Below are positions 17,772-25,651 of a DNA stretch of 33,137 nucleotides, piece by piece. Each line of letters starts with the position of its first letter. Positions within the stretch are counted from its first letter, which is position 1. The stretch is from contig JAAVHT010000020.1 of the NCBI GenBank assembly GCA_014799565.1, positions 1 through 33,137 on the forward strand. The letters are read 5' to 3'. Origin of the DNA: Clostridiales bacterium. GTDB taxonomy: Bacteria > Bacillota > Clostridia > Oscillospirales > Oscillospiraceae. The notes beneath the pieces are model-generated. The model ran no database searches. It had not been told where the DNA came from and saw nothing but the letters and a program-made list of their open reading frames with translations. The translations under genes were made by a program, and so were the position numbers.

Positions 17772-18437
17772 GTGAGTGAACTGAAAGTGGAGAATGTAAG
17801 CTATCGTTACAAAAATTCCTCCCGTAAAGCCCTGACCGAAGTATCCTGCACGTTTCAGGCAGGTACTGTCACAGCCGTGGTAGGGCCTTCCGGCAGCGGC
17901 AAAACCACGCTCCTTTCCATTTTGGCAGGGCTGGACCGGCCGGAGGAGGGCAAAGTACTTCTCAACGGTCAGGATCTTGCCGGGAAGGATCTGGATGCCT
18001 ACCGGCGGGAAGATGTATCGGTGATCTTTCAGGCATTTCAGCTTTTTCCGCTGTTGACAGTGATAGAGAACGTGTGCTATCCCATGGAGCTGAACGGGGT
18101 AGCAAAAGCTGAGGCTAAAAACCGGGCGAGAGGCTTACTGGCGAGGATGGGCATCAGCGAGGAGAAGTGGAAACGTTATCCGACGAACCTGTCCGGGGGC
18201 GAGCAGCAGCGGGTAGCGATCGCCCGCTCTCTGTCTACAGGCGCGGATATCCTGTTGGCGGATGAGCCGACCGGGAATTTAGACAGCCAGAACACCACAA
18301 ACGTTATGGAGATTTTGAGCCGTTTGGCGCATGAGGAAGGATACTGTGTCATTATCGTTACCCATGACCCCGCCATTGCGGACGCGTCCGATTCAGTTTA
18401 CCGCATGACGGATGGCGTGCTGGCGAAAGTGGGCTGA
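17772..18437 (+). CDS. ABC exporter ATP-binding protein (MacB/LolD type)
   Basis: 221 residues, GTG start with AGGAGGG upstream. Walker A GPSGSGKTT (38-46), Q-loop FQAFQLFPLLTV, signature LSGGEQQRVAIARSL, Walker B ILLADEPTGNLD and switch THDPAIAD are all intact, so it should hydrolyse ATP. The sequence type and length match the LolD/MacB/BceA group that pairs with FtsX-domain permeases, consistent with the gene immediately upstream. No two-component regulator pair is next to it, unlike many Bce-type systems. After its stop, 18438-18641 contains no gene I can support. Confidence 0.94.
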   Translation: MSELKVENVSYRYKNSSRKALTEVSCTFQAGTVTAVVGPSGSGKTTLLSILAGLDRPEEGKVLLNGQDLAGKDLDAYRREDVSVIFQAFQLFPLLTVIENVCYPMELNGVAKAEAKNRARGLLARMGISEEKWKRYPTNLSGGEQQRVAIARSLSTGADILLADEPTGNLDSQNTTNVMEILSRLAHEEGYCVIIVTHDPAIADASDSVYRMTDGVLAKVG

Positions 18438-18641
18438 CTTGGCAGAAGCAATGAAAAGACGCATATGCCCATCCCACCTCCCCGATTTATGAATGAGCGA
18501 AGGTGGGTATACATCTCGTTTCAAAAAATGGGCTGTGCAGCTTAGTCAACTGCCGCCACCGTCTACTGATATCATGCCAATCCGCCGTGGCGGGCTTGTA
18601 TTACTCCCGCGCCGGAGGGTGAGCAATGGGGCGGTCTCATG

Positions 18642-18820
18642 GAAAAGACGTGGAGAACGCGGATCAAGTGTGCAGGGACATCGGTGGGGGTGCTTTATTT
18701 GTTCTACCTTTGTCTTGTTCTATTACCCCACCAACTGGTGAGGTGGGTTCCCTCCAGCAGGTGGTGAGCGGAGCATAATGAAGCAGGCAGGAGCAGATGG
18801 GGATTTCCATCTGCTCCTGC
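18642..18820 (+). repeat. Structured direct repeat, copy B (right of the ABC exporter)
   Basis: Second copy of the element at 14236-14416; the gapless core is 18695-18820. Several differences from copy A fall in stem positions: at one paired position T-A in copy A is C-G in copy B, a compensatory change, while a neighbouring pair is lost. Its 3' end forms a perfect 14-bp hairpin. Confidence 0.8.
18787..18820 (+). terminator. Hairpin at the end of repeat copy B
   Basis: A perfect 14-bp stem (18787-18800 with 18807-18820) with a six-base loop, followed by TTATTT. It could end transcripts from the ABC operon, although it lies about 350 bases after the last gene and is primarily part of the repeat. 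Confidence 0.55.
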
Positions 18821-18831
18821 TTATTTACCTT

Positions 18832-19064
18832 TCCCCGGCTTTTGATTATCCCTTTAAAGTCAAATAGCATTTTGGCCATTTGACTTTGGAGAGGCTTGCT
18901 TTTTGTACTCAACAGCTCAATTATATCGTCACCCAGATGCAGATCATCCAATTCTGCGTCTGAGTGATTTTTTATTTCCAGCAATCCCAACAGATAGTCA
19001 GCAGTCACACCATAGAATTTCGCCAGCTTGATAATAGCATAGCTGTGCTGTGATTCTCTGCGCT
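18832..19064 (-). pseudogene. XRE-family regulator, truncated C-terminal remnant
   Basis: The minus strand reads IIKLAKFYGVTADYLLGL and then HSDAELDDLHLGDDIIELL. This is the end of the helix-turn-helix domain (fourth/fifth helices) and the linker typical of XRE regulators in Clostridial elements. The first helices including the recognition helix are missing; upstream codons are interrupted by a stop. The usual C-terminal helical region is replaced after about residue 60, close to the end of repeat copy B. It is a relic of a lost element and is probably not functional. Confidence 0.6.
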
Positions 19065-19142
19065 GTCAGGAGACTGTGGAACCGGCCGGCGCACTAGGAT
19101 ATGATATTGCCTGGCGTAAGCGCCGGAATCAATGCGGGATAA

Positions 19143-19811
<669 letters not shown>

Positions 19812-19829
19812 AAGAGCTACGCTTACGGG

Positions 19830-19963
19830 AATGTGTACTTATCCGCAAAAGGAATTTTCTTTTTGCACAATGGTAGGATAACATATAAATTACCAATTTT
19901 CAATACTTCCGCAGATATTTTTAAGCAGCAAAATCGACCTACAAAAAAGTACACATTTCCGCA
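19830..19963. repeat. Repeat-rich putative recombination site after the resolvase gene
   Basis: An 11-bp perfect inverted repeat (AATGTGTACTT at 19830-19840, complement at 19947-19957) brackets an AT-rich segment. TCCGCA occurs three times in the same orientation (19842, 19908, 19958), each after a T-rich lead. Resolvase sites typically contain several recombinase-binding repeats of this scale beside the recombinase gene. It could alternatively be an operator for the AP2 gene. Confidence 0.45.
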
Positions 19964-20001
19964 ATTTTTGCAGGGCGATCGAACGGAGGTCTTGTCAGAT
20001 C

Positions 20002-20490
20002 ATGAGCGGGGGGCATTCCAGGCAAAAGCTGGACTTGACCGGCCAGCGGTACGGATGTTTGACCGTGCTGGGTTCAGCGGAGAACGTGGGGAGCAGGACG
20101 GCCTGGCGGTGCCTGTGCGACTGTGGACAGGAAACCGTGGTAAAAACCCACCATCTGCGGTGCGGTCATACCAAGACCTGCGGCTGCCAGAACGGCCCTG
20201 GGGGGCCGCGGCCCGCGCTGGGTCTGACCTATATCGATGGCACCTGCGTGGAAATACTGCGAACCAACACCATCCGGAGCAATAACACCAGCGGCGTACC
20301 CGGTGTGGACTGGGTGGCGTCCAAAAGGCTATGGCGGGCCGCCATCTGCTTCAAGGGCAAGCGGCACTACCTGGGCTGTTACCACAAATTTGAGGACGCC
20401 GTCAAGGCCCGGAAACAGGCCGAGGAAGAACTGTTCGACCCATTTTTGCGTGAATTTGCCCAGAGTACCGAAGAAGCGGCGGAGGGTTGA
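20002..20490 (+). CDS. AP2-domain DNA-binding protein
   Basis: 162 residues. The N-terminal half contains a Cys-rich zinc-like segment (CLCDCGQETVV and later CGHTKTCGC). The C-terminal half is an AP2/ERF-like domain: NNTSGVPGVDWVASKRLWRA, then AAICFKGKRHYLGCYHKFEDA and VKARKQAEEE. Bacterial AP2 proteins are usually linked to homing endonucleases or mobile-element regulation; no HNH nuclease motif is evident. The ATG follows GGAGGT at eleven bases. It sits between the resolvase and the riboswitch-controlled surface operon, and its own target is unknown. Confidence 0.85.
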   Translation: MSGGHSRQKLDLTGQRYGCLTVLGSAENVGSRTAWRCLCDCGQETVVKTHHLRCGHTKTCGCQNGPGGPRPALGLTYIDGTCVEILRTNTIRSNNTSGVPGVDWVASKRLWRAAICFKGKRHYLGCYHKFEDAVKARKQAEEELFDPFLREFAQSTEEAAEG

Positions 20491-20604
20491 TTCAAGATTT
20501 GAGGAGAGGAAAGGAGGCAAAGCCTATGACAGAGGCGATCCCCCCCTGGTATTGCCCCGCCGCGGTACGCGTCATCGGCGGCGGGAGCGGGGACGTAAAG
20601 GCGC

Positions 20605-20699
20605 GTTTGGCAAACCCGGAGAAATCCGGCGACGCAAAGCCACGGAACTACGGCGCGGATCTGACGGCCGTCAGGAGGCGCTATGTCCGCCGGGCTGCG
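20605..20699 (+). promoter_or_regulatory. c-di-GMP-I (GEMM-I) riboswitch, copy 1
   Basis: Contains the GEMM-I core: GGCAAACC (20609), a P2 hairpin with a GAAA tetraloop between CCGGA and TCCGG, the invariant GACGCAAAGCCA (20631), a variable P3 arm with CTATG, and the closing GCCGGGCTGC (20689-20698). The base before CAAACC is G, as expected for c-di-GMP and not the cGAMP variant. It lies in the leader of the wall-anchored protein, a known type of c-di-GMP target in Clostridia. Confidence 0.75.
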
Positions 20700-20788
20700 A
20701 GCAAACCACGGGAAACCGTGGGGCGCAAAGGTAAGGGGCCTTCCCCGTGGTATCCACGGAATGGCAGCCCGCCCGCCGGATCCCTTTG
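20699..20788 (+). promoter_or_regulatory. Second, altered c-di-GMP-I-like aptamer in tandem
   Basis: Directly after copy 1: GCAAACC (20701), ACGG-GAAA-CCGT hairpin, GGGCGCAAAG (20721), AAGGGGCCT and ATGGCAGCCC (20761). The order and spacing follow the GEMM-I core, but the 3' closing strand has CC where GG is expected, so its own P1 is weak. It may be a degenerate copy or an expression platform evolved from one. Confidence 0.55.
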
Positions 20789-20821
20789 CATCCGAAGAAA
20801 AGCAAAGAAAGGAAGATTATC

Positions 20822-22471
20822 ATGAAAAAAATGAGTAAACTGCTGTCCGTTATCGTTGCCCTGATGGTGTGTGTCGGCATGGTCGCGCCCGCGCTGGCGC
20901 TTGAGATCGACCAGAATTATATTAACGGGCTCGAGGTCAAAACACATGAGACATATGGCACCAAGTATGTTGAGGTCAAGGGTGTGGACGAAAATGATAC
21001 CACCTTCAACATGAAGGAGGATATCAAGACCGAATATACCCTGTATTTCGGCAATCAGGACAATGTGACACTCAACATGAACGGCCATACCCTGGATCAT
21101 CAAGACAAGGCCGGTTCGGTCATTATGGCCGAGAACACCAACCTGACCATCAACGGCGGCGACGAAGAGAACATGGGCAAAATCACCGGCGGCAACGCAT
21201 ATGAGAAAAATCAGCTCCCCGGTGCTCAAGAGGCGGACAATGGCGGCGGCATCCATGTGAACGGCGGCAGCCTCACCGTGACCAACACAGAGATCAGCGG
21301 CAACACCGCAACTCATAACGGAAGCGCGGTTTTTGCCAAGGACACTGACAAGGTCACCATGAACAATGTCGTTGTTGAGGGCAATACGGCGACTGGTGAA
21401 ACTGGCAGCGGCGGCGGTACGATTAGCATCACTCGCACCAAGGAGGTCGACCTTGAGGACGTCACCATCCGTGATAACGAGAGTAGCGGCGTGGGCGGCG
21501 GACTTGCTGTTCAGGACAGCGGCAAGGTCGACATGAACAATGTTGAGATCACCGGCAACGAGTCCACTGGGGAGGGTACTTATGTTCCCCTGCCCTACGG
21601 CGGCGGTATGTACGCTTCTAATGTTGACGAGATCAACATGAATAAGGTCACCATCTCTGGCAATACCGCTAATACCGAGAGCGGGACTGGCGGCGGTATG
21701 TACGCTTATAATGTTGGCAAAATCGACATGAATGATGCCACCATCTCTAACAACGAGGCGTACTACGGCGGCGGTGTGTATGCCCACAATGTTGGGTCGA
21801 TTGAGATGAACAACACCCAAATAACCGGGAACACCGCGGGCGGTGCCTACGGCGGTGGTATGTATATCTACAGCGACAGTACTTCGACTACTGTCAATGG
21901 TACCAATACCGTGATTGCCGACAATACGTTTTATGGCGGCGACTTCGCTAACGATGTATTTGCGTATGCGAATGGCGAAACTATTGACATGAAGTTCGGA
22001 CCTACGACCTATGGCGACAAGGTGTTCGACGGCTGGAGCGATAGTATGAAGGTTTCGGAGTTTGTGCGTGAAGGGGACGAGGCCGACGCAGATGGAGCCT
22101 TTGGGAACAACTATTCCGGCAACTGGGGCTGGATGACCTTCCACTGGACCGAGAAGCCCGATGAGGGCGACAAGACCCCTGTGCCTCCCATGCCTCCCGA
22201 GCCCCCCGTGGTTCCCGATCCCGACCCCGTGGAGATCGAGGATCCTGACACCCCGCTGGGCGAGGAGCCTGACGATCCCGTTGACATCGAGGAGCCCGAG
22301 GTCCCGCTGGGCGAGCTGCCTGAAATCGAGATCGACGAGCCCGACGTGCCCCTGGGCGATGTGCCCCAGACCGGCGACATCTCCTTTATGTGGTATGGAG
22401 TGATCGTCGTGTCTATCGCGGGCCTGCTGGGTCTGAGCCTGCTGGAGCGCAAAAAGCGTCAGGAGGACTAA
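20822..22471 (+). CDS. Cell-wall-anchored surface protein with beta-helix-like repeats (VPQTG)
   Basis: 549 residues. A signal peptide at the N-terminus is probably cleaved after APALA (residue 26). The body is made of repeated units of about 20-25 residues built on motifs such as DMNNVEITGN and GGGMYA, typical of right-handed parallel beta-helix proteins. A Pro/Asp/Glu-rich stalk with repeated VPLGE-like units follows. The C-terminus has a sorting signal VPQTG (514-518), a hydrophobic helix and a KKRQ tail. It should be attached to peptidoglycan by a sortase; one is encoded next. The ATG has AAAGGAAG upstream and lies 34 bases after the second aptamer, so its expression is probably c-di-GMP controlled. 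An adhesin or biofilm role is likely but inferred. Confidence 0.85.
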   Translation: MKKMSKLLSVIVALMVCVGMVAPALALEIDQNYINGLEVKTHETYGTKYVEVKGVDENDTTFNMKEDIKTEYTLYFGNQDNVTLNMNGHTLDHQDKAGSVIMAENTNLTINGGDEENMGKITGGNAYEKNQLPGAQEADNGGGIHVNGGSLTVTNTEISGNTATHNGSAVFAKDTDKVTMNNVVVEGNTATGETGSGGGTISITRTKEVDLEDVTIRDNESSGVGGGLAVQDSGKVDMNNVEITGNESTGEGTYVPLPYGGGMYASNVDEINMNKVTISGNTANTESGTGGGMYAYNVGKIDMNDATISNNEAYYGGGVYAHNVGSIEMNNTQITGNTAGGAYGGGMYIYSDSTSTTVNGTNTVIADNTFYGGDFANDVFAYANGETIDMKFGPTTYGDKVFDGWSDSMKVSEFVREGDEADADGAFGNNYSGNWGWMTFHWTEKPDEGDKTPVPPMPPEPPVVPDPDPVEIEDPDTPLGEEPDDPVDIEEPEVPLGELPEIEIDEPDVPLGDVPQTGDISFMWYGVIVVSIAGLLGLSLLERKKRQED

Positions 22472-22509
22472 AACCATCACAGCGAAAGCCAAAACAAGCA
22501 AATCTCAAC

Positions 22510-22539
22510 AGAGGCGGGGCCCTTCGGAGCCCCGCCTCT
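22510..22539 (+). terminator. Strong hairpin between surface protein and sortase
   Basis: An 11-bp GC-rich stem (22510-22520 with 22529-22539). It lacks a long T tract, so it may only attenuate transcription into the sortase gene. Confidence 0.65.
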
Positions 22540-22566
22540 CTCAATCGCACGGAAGGATGAATGTAC

Positions 22567-23379
22567 ATGAAGGGAAAGTGGATCAAGGCGCTGAAAATTG
22601 TGCTGGCGGCAATCTTGGTGGTGGGGCTGGCGGTGGTGCTCTATCGCCAGATGGAATACGCCAACGGCGCGGCGGACTACGATGAGGCGGCGGCGTTGGC
22701 GGGCGTGCCGAAGTCCCTGCCCAGCGCGGCCCCTGCTGTGACGGCCGCCCCCGGCGAATCCCCCGCCCCGGAGCCCGCTGAAGAGCCCGACCCGGCCCTG
22801 GCCCTGCTGGCGCAGGTGGATCTGGCGGCTTTGCAGGAAGTCAACAACGATGTGCGGGGCTGGATCTGCATCCCGGACACGGAGCTGTCCTATCCACTGA
22901 TGCAGGGGACAGACAACCAGTACTACCTCAACCACACCTGGCAGGGAAACCGCAACGGTGTGGGGGCGATCTTCCTGGACTACCGGGCCAGCGCTGATTT
23001 TACGGACTTCTACACGCTGATCTACGGTCATCGGATGAACAACACGTCCATGTTCGGAAGCATCGCGCAATACAAAAACGTGGAGTATTGGCAGGCGCAC
23101 CCCAGCGTCTACATCATCTGCGAGGACGGCGTGAAGCGCTACGACATTTTCTCCACCTTTGAGACGGATGTGTACAGCGACGTCTACCGCCGGAGCCTCC
23201 GGACGGCGGAGGATCGGGAGGCGTTCCTCGCCTGGTGCCTGGAGCAGTCGGCCATCGACACTGGCGTTGTGCCTGCGGCAGACAGGAACATCATCACCCT
23301 GTCCACCTGCACGAACTCCAACCGGGATCACCGCTGGGTGGTGCTGGCGGCGCTGGCGGATTCCATGGAAATAACCTGA
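22567..23379 (+). CDS. Class B sortase
   Basis: 270 residues. An N-terminal membrane anchor (LKIVLAAILVVGLAVVLY) and an Ala/Pro-rich linker precede the sortase fold. Catalytic residues: H155 in IYGHRM, C248 in LSTCTNSN, and R256 in DHRWVV. PLMQGTDNQYYLNH is a typical class B segment. The length fits SrtB. Class B enzymes of Clostridia often anchor (S/V/N)PxTG-type proteins; the VPQTG protein just upstream is the obvious substrate. The start is either 22561 or 22567; the latter has better spacing from GGAAGG. It probably shares the c-di-GMP-controlled transcript. Confidence 0.92.
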   Translation: MKGKWIKALKIVLAAILVVGLAVVLYRQMEYANGAADYDEAAALAGVPKSLPSAAPAVTAAPGESPAPEPAEEPDPALALLAQVDLAALQEVNNDVRGWICIPDTELSYPLMQGTDNQYYLNHTWQGNRNGVGAIFLDYRASADFTDFYTLIYGHRMNNTSMFGSIAQYKNVEYWQAHPSVYIICEDGVKRYDIFSTFETDVYSDVYRRSLRTAEDREAFLAWCLEQSAIDTGVVPAADRNIITLSTCTNSNRDHRWVVLAALADSMEIT

Positions 23380-23629
23380 TAAAAGAGCCAGCGCGGCAAG
23401 AAAGCCCAGAAGGACAGAGGTATTCCTAACCCGCACTTCCTTGTTCTCCGCCCCCAACTCGAAATGCAGATGAGACCGTATCATGATAGTTTGTTGCTTC
23501 ACCCTGATAAATGTAATTTGCAAATTTTTCAGAAGGAAACAACTTCGTATGGTTGAATAGGTCTTGCTGAGTTTGAAAAACCGTTCTCCTAAAATGCTCA
23601 TTGTACCTCCTGTGTTTTAATTTTTGCTG
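23380..23629. other. Intergenic region with a possible minus-strand gene start
   Basis: On the minus strand GGAGGTACA precedes an ATG at 23601 that opens a frame beginning MSILGERFFKLSKTY, with a hydrophobic stretch LLGFLAALALLSG further on. This frame then runs antisense into the sortase, so at most the beginning of a lost gene is present. Nothing else was recognised. Confidence 0.3.
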
Positions 23630-23658
23630 TTGACTTTTCCTTAACCATCCTGTAGACT
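23630..23658 (+). promoter_or_regulatory. Probable promoter of the second DUF6076-like gene
   Basis: TTGACT (23630-23635), 17-base spacer, TAGACT (23653-23658). The -35 box is good and the -10 box is moderate. It lies about 110 bases before the likely ATG at 23766. Confidence 0.5.
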
Positions 23659-23765
23659 TATCCTATCATCCTTTCTCATATGTCACCATTGAAGGTGTAA
23701 CAGATTCTGCCATTACTGCCAAGCCCTATTCTAAAAAATATATCGCTATGCCTATCGGAGGGCTC

Positions 23766-24737
23766 ATGATACACTACGAACTCAAGACCTGCATCACGAA
23801 CGGAGTGGAGCTGTACGGATTTGTGCAGGAAGAACCGAACGGGCAGCGCATGATGTCTACGAGGAACGCTGAGTTTCCAGAGAGTCTGCTGTCTTTCTTG
23901 TACTTCGATATTGAATGGATGCGGCCAGCATTCCAGCGGCTGGCCGATGGGGTGCGCAAGGTCATCACAGAGAGAAGCCGGGAGGAATCTGACCGCGTGT
24001 GTGAGGTGCTTGCGGGCATGGCGAATCACCATCCCTATTTTGTGTTGCTCTTTCTGGACTGGAAGTACCACCTGGACAGGGCTTGGTATCTCAGCTATGA
24101 GTTCCCGCAGAATTATTTGCAGGTCGAGTATTTGGACGAGATGCCGGACAACCTCAAAAGACTTCAGCGGCAGGCTTTGGATCTGCTCACCCACATTTGG
24201 GTCACTGACACCAGCGAAAAATCCGTAGACGAAAAAATGACCGCCTACTACCTTGCGGCGGAGCAGGCGGGTAAGGACGTGTTTCGTTTTCGGCCGCAGA
24301 AGATGAACTATGAGCTGATGTATCGTGAGACGTTTGCCGAGTTCCTATGCCCGGACACCGTGTACGACCTGATTGACTACCACCTGCGGGAGTGCCTGAA
24401 GCGGGAGATCAGGATGCGTCCATGCAAAAACTGCGGACGGCTTTTTGCTGTGACGGGTCACGGCGGGACGGAGTACTGTGACCGCCCCGCCGATGAGAAG
24501 GGCCGCACCTGTAAGGAGATCGGCGCGTTCCGGGTTTGGGAGAAAAGCAAGAGCACAGACGAAGCGTTCAAGGTGTTCCGCCGGGAGTACAAAAAGCGCT
24601 TTGCCTGGATCAAGGCGGGGCGGATCACCAAGGACGAGTTCTATGAATGGAGCGAGACAGCCAGGGAAAAACGGGACGAGTGCGACATGGGGAAACTCAC
24701 GCTGGAGGAGTTTGAGATGTGGCTGAAGCAATCATAG
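23766..24737 (+). CDS. DUF6076-like zinc-ribbon protein, second member
   Basis: About 323 residues, shorter than the member at 925-2439. It has the same cysteine spacing: C220-x2-C223-x14-C238-x10-C249 with CGRLF and YCDR. It also has the same charged tail (FRREYKKRF, FYEWSETAREKRDECDMGKL), ending in EEFEMWLK. The two differ mainly by the missing acidic N-terminal domain. The start at 23766 gives MIHYELKT with GGAGGG nearby; 23748 is an alternative. It precedes a regulator pseudogene. Function unknown; the zinc site and positive charge would allow nucleic-acid binding. Confidence 0.75.
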   Translation: MIHYELKTCITNGVELYGFVQEEPNGQRMMSTRNAEFPESLLSFLYFDIEWMRPAFQRLADGVRKVITERSREESDRVCEVLAGMANHHPYFVLLFLDWKYHLDRAWYLSYEFPQNYLQVEYLDEMPDNLKRLQRQALDLLTHIWVTDTSEKSVDEKMTAYYLAAEQAGKDVFRFRPQKMNYELMYRETFAEFLCPDTVYDLIDYHLRECLKREIRMRPCKNCGRLFAVTGHGGTEYCDRPADEKGRTCKEIGAFRVWEKSKSTDEAFKVFRREYKKRFAWIKAGRITKDEFYEWSETAREKRDECDMGKLTLEEFEMWLKQS

Positions 24738-24802
24738 CCACAGAGATTGCCAATCGTTTTATCATGATCGCATGGTACAAAAAACGAAAGGATGGTATTG
24801 CA

Positions 24803-25107
24803 ATGAAATTTGATGGTGGTAAGTTGAAAAAGCGCGTCTCGCAAAAGGCTATAGGCAGTCAGATATTGCAGAGCTTACAAGACAGCAGGGCCAAATGGTA
24901 GACAGCCGAACCCTGTCGCACTGGGAAAATTGCCCTACCGCCAACCCCCGCCAAAAAAATCTTTCCGCTGTCGCAAGAGTGCTGGAGGTAGATCCCGCAA
25001 CCTTCTATACCTCCGAAAGTGGGGATGCCACCCAAGAACCGGATGCAGCGTCTGGTAAAGCAATACAGCCTGCCCATACTTATCGACTGGGCGGGAATGC
25101 CCCTTGA
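24803..25107 (+). pseudogene. XRE-family regulator broken by a one-base frameshift
   Basis: The ATG at 24803 starts MKFDGGKLKK. In the next frame the sequence continues as ARLAKGYRQSDIAELTRQQG and then TLSHWENCPTANPR, the helix-turn-helix of an XRE regulator, ending at 25107. The break falls in a run of five A (24827-24831 region); one more A would restore the whole reading frame. It is either a true pseudogene, phase variation at the A run, or a sequencing error. Confidence 0.72.
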
Positions 25108-25537
25108 GCTTCTGTGCGCGGAGCTGGCCCGGACAAACTGCATCTATGAGTTCGAAATCGGCGGAAGCAGAGTCTGTGAGGGCACGTTTGAAGCAGTTCT
25201 CTTGAATGCCTATGAATGTGCCGCGCTGTTTTCCATTCCAGATGAGGTGAAAACCAGTACAGCGCCCAACAGCTGGAGTTTCTCCAAAAGCTGGTGGAGC
25301 GCGGGCGCAGGGACAGGGCGTGTATGCAGTGAGCCGCGGCACGCTTTCCTGCCCGGCCTTGACCAATCCCTGGTGGACAAATCCACGGAACAGTGGCTGG
25401 ACTCCATTGAGCGCCGCCTGCGCTACGAACGCTGGTTTTGCGGGCACTATCACATTGACGATCAGGAGGGCCCAGTGCGCATCGTCCACAACGATTTTCT
25501 GGAATTGGATGATGAAAATATGTGGGAGGGCATATGA
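25025..25537 (+). pseudogene. Chimeric reading frame ending in a metallophosphoesterase C-terminus
   Basis: About 170 residues. The first half (LPILIDWAGMPLELLCAELA, CEGTFEAVLLNAYECAALFS) is unrecognised. The second half, FLPGLDQSLVDKSTEQWLDS then RWFCGHYHIDDQ, is the end of a calcineurin-like metallophosphoesterase common in Clostridial elements, with its GHYH metal-binding motif. The N-terminal metal motifs (D-x-H, GNHE) are missing. In the middle, a neighbouring frame gives the more natural NQYSAQQLEFLQKLVERG, showing an internal frameshift or deletion. Most likely debris from two genes. It ends in an ATGA overlap with the next small frame. Confidence 0.55.
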
Positions 25538-25645
25538 GCAGGAGTCGAAAGCGAACGCCCGTGGTGAAAGCGGGCTGCGGAAAAGATGGGAATGGTTTTA
25601 CCAACAGAAGTAACCAGGCCGATCAGAACAGAAGAAACGAGGTGA
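25534..25645 (+). pseudogene. Remnant of a small basic element protein (MSRSRKRTP type)
   Basis: Starts with ATG overlapping the previous stop and reads MSRSRKRTPVVKAGCGKDG, matching the beginning of small basic proteins often seen in phages and conjugative elements. After about 35 residues it loses the expected pattern and runs out of frame into the phosphatase gene that starts at 25652. Probably decayed. Confidence 0.4.
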
Positions 25646-25651
25646 GCACCT

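Noticed and set aside
20526..20825. Plus-strand frame starting MTEAIPPWYC with a good AAGGAGG site
   Set aside because: Its body is the c-di-GMP-I riboswitch sequence read as protein, and no family resemblance is seen. A short leader peptide cannot be excluded.
20681..22501. A 606-residue open frame on the minus strand opposite the wall-anchored protein
   Set aside because: It mirrors the repetitive beta-helix gene on the plus strand, has no ribosome site, and is rich in Val/His/Gly from antisense repeats. The plus frame has a signal peptide and sorting signal.
22477..23601. A 374-residue minus-strand frame across the sortase gene
   Set aside because: Opposite an intact sortase with all catalytic residues. 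Only the start region (GGAGGT before ATG at 23601) looked real and is noted as a possible relic.
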